Shown piece after piece: positions 26,901-38,024 of a stretch of DNA of 64,000 nt. The first letter of the stretch is position 1, and each line of letters begins with the position of its first letter. The notes under the pieces are model-generated. The model was not told where the DNA came from, ran no database searches, and saw only the letters and a list, made by a program, of their open reading frames with translations. A program made the translations under genes and the position numbers. Source of the stretch: Pithys albifrons albifrons (Eukaryota > Chordata > Aves > Passeriformes > Thamnophilidae); contig NC_092465.1 in assembly GCF_047495875.1 (NCBI RefSeq), positions 7,613,160 through 7,677,159 on the forward strand, given 5' to 3'.

Positions 26901-28488
26901 GTTGTTGTTCTTTTGGGCCAAATGAAATTGCTCTGGAAATTCACTCCTCCACCCTAAAAGATTAAAGATTAAATGGATCAGAACTTTCAATTTAACAAAT
27001 GTCAGTGCAGAAACCAATGTACCAAGTATCGCTGTGTGGAGCGAGGGGCACTGCCTGCTACTTACTGTGCCTATAAAAACAGAAGAGAAAAATGTTCAGA
27101 GCTCCCGGGAGAAACAAGGTGATGTTTGCAAATAGAGTTTCATTTCAGTTAGCAGGAAATGAGCAGTAATTTTGTGATTCAGTTATTAGGAGTTAGCTAT
27201 TGGCTACAAAACAATTGCTGCACATTATATGGCATTTGATCCTCTCCCTACCTGTCCTGCTCCACTTGGCTTCACACCCGTGAGCTGGGAGGGAGAGAAA
27301 TAACTGAAACCATCAAAAGAAGTTCATTTTGAAATACCTGGGGCAGTTGACTTACGTGTGACTTCTGATGAAGAGAGTGAAATTGCAGGAAACATTGCCT
27401 TCAGAAATAACTCAGTGCTCCCCTGTAGTTAAAACAGAGAAACTTGTTATAAATTTATGTTAGGAACTGTGAAACAGGTGACATTAATAGCTTATTATAG
27501 TGGAAACCTTTTAACTTGATGCCTATAAAGGAATAGAATAAAATGATTCAGCATAGGAGAAAGGAAATAGTACATTTTATATTTTATTATGTTTTAAAAT
27601 ACTTTGTGACAGCATCAATTATAACATCACATAATATTTTAAATCTGTTGCATAGTTTAGCAAAGAAAAGTCATTATTTTTCTCAGTATTCAAATAACAA
27701 TTTTTAAAATGGAAAACCAGTTGTGTATTTTTTCCCTTTCATAAAAAATCTTACATATTTCCTGTGAGAAGAAAAAAAAGTATTATCCCCCTTGGATAGC
27801 AGAGAACTGATATCAGTTTCCCATCACACAGCCAGTGAATGTGACATTTAGGTATAAGGGGATCAGTGTGTTCCAGACTGTCATTTTCGAACCCTTTTAT
27901 TTCATAATTGCTTTTATTTGAACTAAATGAAAAAACTTAGGATAAATAATTAGGAAAAAATATTTGTTGATAAGTATTTAGCACCCACTTTCTCTGAAGA
28001 CATAGCAAAACATCTGTTTTATTACCTTTCAGTGAGCTCCAAAATAATTGGATATGGGATACAATTGTGTTGTTGATTATACATTAAATGACACATAGGG
28101 GAAAAAGCAGGAATGCAGTAAAGCTCTGAATCTTTCTACCATCAGCCCCCATGAGCACAGTCAGTTGCTTAATTTCCCTGGGGGAGGGGAATGGGTGAGT
28201 GGGAAGGAGGTTGGTGTTGGTGTTCCTTGAAGACAATGCCAAATTTAGCTCCAAATTTGAAGTGTTTACTATAATTCAACAGCAGTCCTTCAGTTGGGGT
28301 TCATGGAACAGCCTGAAAGTACCTCTTCCAGCATTAAAACCTTTTTCTGCATTGACCTATAAAATGATATGTTATTTTCATTCCAATGGTATTAAAAATA
28401 AATAAAAGCTACTTTGAAGGAGAGGAACTGCTCTTGGTAGATAGAATTGCTTGAAATTAAAAAATTCCGTAATCTACACATATATAGA
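14980..28488. other. NCKAP5: First part of the 21.3-kb NCKAP5 intron
   Basis: Begins with the donor gtaaga at 14980. Over more than 13 kb I recognise no CR1, LTR or SINE, which is sparse. Frames of 60-122 codons have no family resemblance. A GC-rich patch at about 23.76-24.1 kb carries overlapping chance frames on both strands. AT-rich blocks with clustered TAAT motifs (for example 16520-16745) are discussed as candidate conserved elements. Confidence 0.85.
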
Positions 28489-28890
28489 GAGGGTTAACCC
28501 TGGCTGGATGGCAGGTCCCCACCAAAACCACTCTCTCACTCCCCCCTGCAACTGGGCAGAGCAGAGAAAATGCAACAAAGGATTCATGAGTTGGGGACCA
28601 GGTGAGGTCACTTTCTGATCTCCATCACGGGCAAAATATACTCAAAGTGGGGATATTAATTCAATTCATTACTAACAGAATTGGAGCAGGAGAATGAGAA
28701 GTAAATTAAATCTTAAAAACACCTTCCCCCCACCCCTCCCTCTTTGCAAGTTCTACTTCCTCCCCCCGCAGTGGCACAGGGAAATGGGAATTGGGGTTAC
28801 AGTCAGTTCAGCACAGGTTGTTTTCTGCTCAGAGAGAGGAGTCCTTCCCCTGCTCTCCGCGAGGTCCTTCCCACAGGAGACAATCCTAAT
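28489..28890 (-). mobile_element. Truncated LTR of a songbird-type endogenous retrovirus
   Basis: Starts with ggttaaccctggctggatgg and continues with ACTCTCTCACTCCCC, a CATCACGGGCAAAATA segment, TTAATTCAATTCATTACTAA, a GGAGAATGAGAAGTAAATTA segment, AAAACACCTTCCCCCCACCC, GCAGTGGCACAGGGAAATGG, GTCAGTTCAGCACAGG and AGGTCCTTCCCACAGGAGAC. I recognise this order from an LTR family common in songbirds, whose full copies go on with repeated TCCAGCGTGGGTC-type units. Here the match stops after the first such unit, so one end is missing. The minus orientation is inferred from the shared terminal TTAACCC motif with the solo LTR at 8.9 kb. No viral genes are adjacent. Confidence 0.8.
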
Positions 28891-31800
28891 TATATTCTGT
28901 TCCTGGATTTAATAGTTTAGTGTGATCTGCCAAAATTTGAAAAGGCAAATTAAATTTTGCTAAAAGAAATATATAAATTCTTCAATTTTGACTTTTGAAG
29001 AAAATGAGCTTAAGGCCTTTGTGACTTATTTCTATATTTAGATATTGAGGTATGTTCTGTAAAGACAGTTTGGCCCTTGGTCTTCTTTTTCCATACCCAC
29101 TTCTCAGTGCCGAGAATTAGTAGGAATATTGCCTGTATTTGCTATGAACACATCAGCAAGACAAGTGGGGGAAAATAAGAAGAAATTTCTGTTGGAATAA
29201 AGTTGCCCAATGATTAATTTTCATGCAGAGGTCTGAAATACCCTATTCTTTTCAAACTCCAAATTAAATGAACCTTGAAGCTGGGTATGCCAGTTAGGGA
29301 GATGTGGATAATGGAATCACAGAATGTACAAAACTGTCACTGTGTCAGTAAGCTCATGGTCAAAATTGCAAAGCTTTGAAGGATGACTCATTCACAGTAA
29401 ATTCTGGCGTGGCCTTTCTGATTGCTTGAAAAACTTCCTAAAATATGTGAGTTTTCCTCAAGATCTGAATTTAAAAAACCCTGAAAAAGAAACCCCACCT
29501 TTTTTAAACTTTTGAAAAAGAAGTTGCCATGTGTATCATTTCAGAAGCCAAAATTTTGTTGCTGGTTTTAATGTCCCTCCTAAATTTGATAAAAATGTTC
29601 TCCAAAATGTTTCCATTCAAAGCAAAGCAAATATTTTCTTTGAAAGTGACTGCACTGGTTTTTATTGAGCTTCAGTGTTGGAGGTACAGATAGTCAGTGG
29701 GTTTCAATTGGTCTTTACTAATTTCAAATTATTATTATTTCAAACAATTATTCTTTCAAAGGATTAGAATTTGCCTTTGCAAAAAAAATTGAAACAAATG
29801 CAAGTAACTAAATGTGATATGATCAATTCATATAAGAGTTTTCAATGTAAAGATACTTATGGATGTGTTACATACTTGTTGATATTTAACACAAAATGTT
29901 GTTTCAGATTAATCAGGTCCACACTTCTTGCCTTTATCTGCCTGTGCTAATTGTAGGAACCTCAGTATCACTTGCAATTTGGGGATCTCATACTTTTCTT
30001 AATGGACCAGGAATTTTAATTCTTTCATAGAGGAAAAAACTGCCTGTTAATATTACATGGGGAAGGACAGTAGGTCTGCCAGAGTGAAATGCTCTCAGTT
30101 CTTAAGGAGAACAGTTCCATAAGAGAACAAATCACTTAAAACAAGAGGGAGGAAAAAAACAATGAGATGGAACAGCTGCCTCTCGTTCACAGTTTGCAAG
30201 GGAATGGATCACTGAGTGTAAATATTGGAAAATAACAAAATAAACAAATTTCACAACACACACAAAGTTTCTTGCATAAAAATTCTGCTTATGACTTCCA
30301 TTTGTGTGGTGGCATCATGGCCTGTAATGTGGTGCCCAGATGCTGCACAATTCTGTGCTTTTAGAACAGTGGGAACAGTCCTGGGGAAGGTGGCTGAGTT
30401 TCAGCATTCCTGCTCCCTGACTGCCCTAGTCAGTGCTGCTGTAGGGCAGTGTGGGCATCACAGAGCTTCCTTCCTTCCTTCCTTCCTTCCTTCCCAGGAG
30501 GAAAAGGGTGGAAGTCTTGCTGTGACTGTTGGCTCTCCATACTTGGACTTCTGTGCTTTATCAAGTGTATCTGCATTACATAGACCACATATGTATGTGT
30601 TTAACTTTAGGAAATAGAGCTTTATGTTGCCTGTCCCTGCTTATTTAGGCCTCTTTTACTCCTCACCCTCAAAAATGTTTTATATTGTGATCATTTGAAA
30701 GAATTTTGGAGCTGAAAAAGACATCCTTCATAATTTTACTCTGTTCAAAGGCCTGTATTGACATTGCTTTACCAGTGGATATATTGTAAGTCTATTATTA
30801 TCTCTGTAAATACTGGTAGAATTTGCTATTTTCTACAATTTGCATGCAGGTAAACCTACAACACTATTATTGATATACCTGTTAGTAACCTAGATATTTA
30901 TTTGCTTGAAGATAAGCCTGTGCTTATAATGCAGTTTGTTTTGCTAGATCTATTCCTAACCTTCTCTTTAAAATGTCAACTCCAAACACTTTTGTCATGT
31001 CAGAAGGGAAAATGTTGAAGGTGTTAAAGGCTTGTCATTCTTAACTACTTCAGAGTAAATAAAAAGAAAAAAAAGACAAATATTACTGTTCTTGAACCAG
31101 TTGAAAATTTTCAGCCCCAACTCCTGAAAAAAAAAAAAAGGTATTTTCACAGAGATATGAGCGTTGCTTTAGTCATTTTTTAAGACACAGTCTCATCAGC
31201 AATGTATGAATCCTATTTGGTTTTGGTTTGTTTGATTCAGCTCCTGAAGTTCATACATTTATCCAATGTAAGTAGATTTGAAGGATTAAATTTAGGTATA
31301 CCCTTCTTCCTAAAGGAATGCTTCATCATTTAGGTTGAACACCTGCTATTCCTTTTTGTGTGAACTGGGAAACACTCGACAGACAGGAAAAGATCTCTGG
31401 GGTTGTGTCCTGTCCAGGACCCTGGGTGGGAGTCCTCCCTGCAATCTGCTGGAAGTCTGCAGATAAATGAGCAAGCTCTGTGTTCTGATCTGTGGCAGCA
31501 TGAAATTGTCACAAATTTTAAATCTGCTACATAATTTCTGCTGTTAATTCATGTTTAAACACATGAATCTGCTCATCAATAATTAGTAAAACACCATATG
31601 CAGCTGCACAGGCCTTGGGCTGCTTTTCGTTGGTCCTGAGGTGCAGTTTCCTTTTTACTCCTAGAAAAGAGCAAACCATAGCAATGTGAAAGGCACTGGA
31701 AAGTGGCCAGTGGAAATGCTTTTACAGTGCTAGAATTAAATTAAGGCTTTTGTTGCCACAGTTATGTTGTTTTAAAAGCACAGATGTAATTTTCAGTACT

Positions 31801-32373
31801 TCTGACCAGCATAACTTTTCTCTGACAATTTGTTGGATTAGTCTTTCGAAGGACTTTCTGCATAACGAGGGCAGAATAAAACAAAAAGTTTCCTGTGGCC
31901 AAAGACACAGTAATAGTTCATGTGGTAAACTCTTCCTAGAACAGCAGCTTACCAAAAAGTGCTCTAAGGATCTAAAGAAAAAGTGCAACAGCATTACTGA
32001 TTTTGCCAGCTACAGGTTTTGACCTCTCAGGTGCACTGTATGAAGCTGTGACCACAAAAGTGTACCAAGTCAGAGGCTGAAAGCAGGAAAAAATTGCTGA
32101 GTACATTTGAAGTGCTTGGACAGCTATTAATGCACTGCACTGGGCATGACAAATGAGTGTCTGTGTAAATCAATAAAGCTTTCTATAAATGGACAAATGG
32201 TTTAGTATGAATAACAAAGAAGTGATCATGGTAACTGTGTTGTAGCATCCTGTCAGGGATTTTAAAGTTCACTGTCATAACTTTGTTCCTCTTGACCTTT
32301 ATTGATGATACCTTCAGAGCATGTTGAGCTGCTAACTAGATGTACAACCTTTAGACCTTCATCTCTTGCCCAT
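28891..32373. other. NCKAP5: NCKAP5 intron, middle part
   Basis: AT-rich intron with no recognised exon. It contains the TTCC microsatellite. A 130-codon frame at 30225-30617 runs through that microsatellite and has no family signature. Confidence 0.8.
30467..30494. repeat. (TTCC)n tetranucleotide microsatellite
   Basis: Seven consecutive TTCC units within intron sequence. Confidence 0.92.
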
Positions 32374-32425
32374 GACTAGATGATTTTTAAAGGTCCTTTC
32401 TGATCCAAACCATTCTATGATTCTG
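32374..32425 (+). mobile_element. CR1 LINE 3' tail fragment, sense orientation
   Basis: The sequence GACTAGATGATTTTTAAAGG, then TCCTTTCTGATCCAAACC, then ATTCTATGATTCT is the last roughly 50 bp of a bird CR1, including the characteristic 3' end. This is the only CR1 fragment in the window lying in the same direction as the gene. It is extremely 5'-truncated, so the exact family cannot be named. It could also be the tail of a CR1-mobilised SINE whose head is lost. Confidence 0.82.
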
Positions 32426-35400
32426 ATCTCCCCTTATTGCAAAATATGTGCTCCTCTCTGCTTTCTTTTCTCTGCCTCATCCCATCCTTTTGTCTCAACT
32501 CTACAATGGTTGACTAAGGAAAATTTTCTTCTATGTGATTCCCTTTTATTCATGTGTTCTATTTTAATTAATTTCATTGTGATTATGAAAGCGAAGATTG
32601 TCTATTGAAGCATCAGGTGTGTAGTCTTTTATTAACTTTTAAGCCATGAAAACAGCTGCCTTGCAGGAGAGAACAGACTATTCTTCAACATCTGTGAAAG
32701 AGAAAGAAACCTATTAGCTGACCCAAAGACAACTTTTAGCTTTATTAGGGCTATGTTTTTCATCCTGAGAAAGAAATTAAAATCAGAGTTGACAAAGTCT
32801 CTCATAATGACTGTATCTTAGCAATTACATCAATATGAGGCATCCTCTGTTTTGTTGAAGTAGTCTAAAGTTTTGCCTTTTAAATTGGTTTTCCATAAGC
32901 TCAGTCTCACAGAACTGTGTTGTCTCTAATTTAGGAAAGGTGAGGGCTATTTAGCATTATCCGAGTCATGACTGAAGTTCTTAAATCTTCCAGTGTTTGG
33001 AGACACTGTTGTGCAAAATACTTTCTCCCAATTCAGAACTAGGAAAGGCCTCTGTTTTGACATTTTAGGATCCTTGAATGTTTCATTTAGGTCTAAGTTA
33101 TGCCATAGTTGCTTCTGGCTGACTGAATGATGCTGTGCTTTGAGAGCTGTTCCCCCAAGAACCAACATGTGTGCCTGTGGCAGGCACTGAATGCTCCTTG
33201 TGTGCAGCAGTTTGCTGGGCTGAGGGACAGAGGTGGCTCATTTCTGTGTGTAACATAAAATATACATAAGCTCCTAGAGGACAGCTATGCCTAAAACTAA
33301 AAATCACTCTAGAAATCAGTTGATATCTATATACTGTTCTCAGCAAGCTGGATTTTTCCTGCAGAGACCCCTGCCAGGGTGTGGATGGGATTAGTGGTTG
33401 CACTGGGGGGCAGTGCTGGCACTGCCCCAGGTGCCTGCAAGTGTGCAATGGATTTCAGGTGGTTTCAAGCTGCTTTCAAGTGAAGGCTTCTTACTATGGC
33501 TTAGCCTTCTGTAAGTATGGCCTGGAAATAAAAACAGAAATAAATTCAATAGTGGTTTCCTTTAAGGATACCTTCTTTGCTTAACTGGCAAAAGATGCCC
33601 AGAATATGCAATATGGGAGGCAGTCAGATCCCTCTGAGCAAAAATTGGGCAGCTTTACAGTAACATCAAACCCCAGTGGTTTCTGTTAAATAAATGAAGG
33701 TTTGGATTAGGAGGCAGGGTTTTGAGACCACAAGTGCTATTACAAATTTTCCAAATGAATACTTTTGGGGGAATGAGGATTATTATCAAGTATTCAGTTG
33801 CAGTATAGAGTGATTTAGTATATCAAGTGCTGGTTTTCCCATGTTGTGGGAACTGGCACAGATTCTCAAGCAAAATCAGTCAAGTGTTCCCTTCTAGTCC
33901 AGTCCTCATTACAAAAATGCCAAATAAATGGTCATGATTTGCTCGGCAATCAAGAAGCACAGAAGTCAAGCTAACATTGACTGCATTACATCCTTTCACT
34001 GCACTTTCAAAGCCAGTGGTGTGAGAACAGGTTTTATCATACAGATGTTTCCGCTGTGGCTTGATAAGAGATGAAATGTAGCATTTATTTATAATGCTTT
34101 TAGATTTCCTAATTTTTGTAGCCTGTTTGTAAAGGAATCAGTCACTGAAATCAGAGATTCAATGAACAGATCCAAGAAGTCTTTCCTTCCATTTTACAAC
34201 CCTTACAGCATTCCACAGGATGAGGGGGGAAAGGATGGGGAGCTCTGAGTACTTTATATAGTACATGTATTGTAGTTCTTTTACACAGTTCTGTATGGGA
34301 GGAGTCTGCTCAAACTATTTTAGGATAAAATCATACAAAATATATTTATGTTTATGCTCATGAAAATTAAAATTAAAACCTAAATCCATAGGTGCTACCA
34401 ATATGTGTGAGTTAAAGTCTTTGCAGACTAACCTTTAACGATTGCTTCAAAACAGTAAGAAGAACTTGTTTTGGATGGCATTTTAGGGGATATTCATAGA
34501 AAAAAACATCTGAAAATCTTTAACTCAGAAATACATTTTTATGTAAGATACTTCTCTTTATTTTACCAGTCAGTCAGCAAGACTGTGACTATAAAAGCAG
34601 ACAGAAGTATGTATGATAGCCTCTTCAGTGTGGAGATTGTTTACCCTCCAGCTTCTGATTTCTTGCTGTTGTTTTTGCTTTTGCAATTCTACTTTGCTAC
34701 TTCTGCATCTGCACTTTTTGCTGCCCCATCTCACAGTGCTCTCTGCAGGATCACCCATAGACTCTTTATGGCCATATGTTGAACCCATTCATAGGTGACA
34801 TTGAGAAAATATGATGCAGAGAATTTTACCACCTTTGCTGGCTTAATTGTACCCTCGAGATAAAGCACTGATTCTGTACAGTTGCTTATTTAGACTTTTA
34901 AATAAGTAAACTCTATATGCCCTTGTTTCTTGCCATGCTTTATTTTTTACTCTCTTTCAATGTGCTGGATAATTATATGTGTTTGTTTTTCCTTCCTGAT
35001 CTTATTTTGATGATTTAGGTCAATTTGAAATTATTTTTAATTAATTAATTTATTGGACTTTGAGGTTCTTATTTTGTTGAATCATTGACTCAAAAAGGAA
35101 GAGAGAAATGTGCATCTTCCCACAGAATCTTTCTATACAGTGCATTACATTAATTTTTCTCTAAAGCTACAAATGTTAACTATATTTATGACTGTTGTTC
35201 TGTGTAACCACAATTCCTTTGAAACAGCATTTGTTTAAGTTTTATAGGTTGACAGAAGGTTAAAATGAAACTAGAACTGTAAATTGCATAATGGTTGTAA
35301 TTATGTGGATGCATTGATTTTGGTGCTATGTTTGCATGATGGGAAGCTGTGCATGGGAGGCAGAGGGATTTCTAGAGCCAGTTTTAATAGATTACCCATA

Positions 35401-36323
35401 GATTTTTCTATATGTTGTTTTAGTTTCTCAGTTTTTAAGAGAAAACTAGTTGAAACTTGCTCTGATGCAACTGTGTGCAGCACACTTCAGAGATTTTCCT
35501 TTTCTCATACTGTAAGAATTGCTAAAATCAATACATATATAGGAAAGCACTTCTGATTTACTGTAATTTACATACCAGATTTTGCCATTTTGAAGTTTTC
35601 ACGATGCTAAAATGTGAGTGTAATAGAAATTAAAGATAGATGAAAGGGTCTACTGTAAAGAAAACATCATACTTAAAATTGCATACATGAGGAAAAAAAT
35701 TCTGACTTCAAGATTGCATTTTGATACAGTAAAATCCCTCTCACTCTTGAAATATTTGGTTTTTTGATGGAAGGACTAATAAATTTCTCTGTTTCAGTTA
35801 AAAGGTGTGATTTAGCAATCAGCTGCAGAATGAACAGTGCCCCTGGGCTGCCCCACTGCACAGACCAGGCTTAGGAAGAGCTCCACAATTAAAAGTTTAC
35901 ATAAGATTGTCTTTTGTTTCCTGTGCTTGCAGCTGCCTCTGTTTGCTTCCAAGGGGTTCTCAGGTAGCAGGTTCACTCTAAACAGAAAAGGGAGAGGAAG
36001 GGAAGCTCTGCCAATATCTTTTATGTTTCCTTGCCAACTCTATTGCTCCTGACAAGATGAGATCATGGACATACGTGGAATATCTGCAATGATATTATTC
36101 TAAATTGTAATGCATGGTGTGAATAATCTTAGAAATGAGTGTCACTTCTGGTTTTACTCAAAAATACCAACCAGTAGAAAAATAAATTGTATGGTGGTGC
36201 ATTTTGTTCTGGATCTTGAAGTACATAAAGTAAGCCCCCGGAGAATTTTTATGAATTGCCATGTAGTACAAGGTATTCTTTGACTAATTTACATATTTAT
36301 TTATTTATTCCATTTCACTGTAG
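32426..36323. other. NCKAP5: NCKAP5 intron, last part before exon at 36.3 kb
   Basis: AT-rich intron without recognised repeat families. It ends in a branch-like CTAAT (36284-36288), a short TTTA repeat (36296-36309) and the acceptor ctgtag. Confidence 0.85.
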
Positions 36324-36392
36324 GCAGAGAATTCAGCACTGGCTCTGGAAAATGAAAATCAGAGAGAACAGTATGAAAGATGTCTTGATGAG
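36324..36392 (+). CDS. NCKAP5: NCKAP5 internal coding exon (coiled-coil core, AENSALALENENQ...)
   Basis: This 69-bp exon encodes 23 codons, beginning AENSALALENENQREQYE and ending RCLDE, between a ctgtag acceptor and a gtaagg donor. I recognise it as part of the conserved N-terminal coiled coil of the NCKAP5/NCKAP5L family. Leucines and asparagines alternate with charged residues as expected for an amphipathic helix. It is phase 0 at both ends and continues the heptads of the preceding exon (ERLKALE then AENSALALE). The upstream intron is 21,344 bp and the downstream one 6,119 bp. Introns this large fit NCKAP5, a very long gene in vertebrates, better than the compact paralogue NCKAP5L. A likely branch point CTAAT lies at 36284-36288. 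Most of the tract between it and the acceptor is a short TTTA repeat. Confidence 0.95.
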
Positions 36393-37166
36393 GTAAGGTA
36401 GATAAAAAGGTTGTTCTTACCTGGTGCTATAATTAAATGAATACAAATGAATCTCTCCCTCTCTTACAAGGTTGACATTGTTCTGCAATTTTCTAGTATT
36501 ACCTCATTCTAATTAATTCCAAGAACATATGTCTGGCAGTCAAAGGTATCGTTCTCCATGACCTCTGCTGTAAATCCTGTTTTGACATTTCTTCACTGAA
36601 AAGCTGATATCCTTGTGACCAACATTTGCAACTGGTTTGCTTTCATTAGGAGAAGAAAATTATAATTTGCCTATTGGCTGTTGTGTACTCCTTCTTTTCT
36701 GTAGAGTGGAACATGTGGCAGTGGCTTCTTCCATCAAGAGTCCCCCAGTTTTTCCATGTGACTAGTTCCATAATCCCAGAATTTTAGTCTCTCAGCTCCC
36801 CCTTAGGGTTACATGCACAGCTTTTCATGCTGGGTTCTTTCTAGCTCTTGGCTCCCTTCTGCTACAAGGCTCAGCTTCTGATCGGAGCTTCCAGTTCCAG
36901 CTACAATATAAATCACCCATCACTTACTGTCTGAGCACTCCAGCAATGTTTGCATTCCTGAGATGTCTGATATCTCCTATTGCGTGGAGCTTTCTCCAGA
37001 TACATACTGATGCTTACTTCTTCCTCCTATTGTTCCTGAAATAGGCACTTCTGAGTTGAAAATAGTTTTAAGACTTTTAGTACCTGGAATTTGTTAGCAG
37101 AAATTGCTTACCCATTCCATAATAAGAATGTGTAGTGGCATAAGTAATTAGCTAACGTGCAGTCAA

Positions 37167-37190
37167 ATCAAAACAAAACAAAACAAAACC
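37167..37190. repeat. (AAAAC)n simple repeat
   Basis: Four to five units of CAAAA in intron sequence. Confidence 0.85.
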
Positions 37191-38007
37191 TACAGCAGCT
37201 GCACCTTGGAGAAGAGAGTGCGTGAGCATGCAAAGCACCCAGAGCAGATGACACTTCTTGTCCTCATAGCAGCTTTTTAAATTTTTAATCAGTATTTGCT
37301 GAAGTGTTGCTGGCATGAGCAGCACAGCTCTGGGACAAGAAACCTCCACGTTAGTGCAGATTTTCATCAGCAAATCTGCACTTTTGCCTTTATGGCATAT
37401 TTTTATCAGGGAGCTGGAGCAAAAGACTTGCAGATTCACCTTCCCACCAGGGTGTGCTCTGCCTGTTTTGTGGCACTGGGAAGCCAGCAGAGCCTTGGCT
37501 TGCGCTGGCCTGAGTGACTGCTTTCTGTACACGCTTGAATGATATATGGATACCTTGGTGATAAGGATGAAATTGCCGTATAATTACTAACTTCAGTTTA
37601 AATCACAGAGCTTGACGTGAAATTATTTTCTGATTGTCTAGGACAAAATATGCTTACATAATTCATTTTGGAAATTAGTAAAGCACTGTCACTGTCCATT
37701 TCAAAAACACTCCGTGCCAATTACAAAGGCAGAAGTTGGGCATTTATTGTGTTTGCAGTAACATGATGGATTTCTGATTCAGGGTTGTATTTTTTACACA
37801 CTGTTGAAGTTTAAAGATGAAAGAATTGTATCAAACTATGCTCTGAACTTTACTGTCTTCAACGTTAACATTACCTTGGCTGTTTTCAGTTCTGTATCAT
37901 TATCACAGCTGTATCCATCTTCTCCCACTATGTCAACTTTTTTCAGGAGAAAGTGCTTCTCATCTTCTGTAGTTTTGTGCTTCCCTGCTCTATTTTTCAT
38001 TTATTTG

Positions 38008-38024
38008 TGTGTGTGTGTGTGTGT
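38008..38024. repeat. (GT)8 dinucleotide repeat
   Basis: About eight perfect GT units in intron sequence. Confidence 0.9.

Noticed and set aside
30225..30617. 130-codon + strand open frame
   Set aside because: It runs through the TTCC microsatellite (PSFLPSFLPS), has no domain and lies in the middle of an intron.
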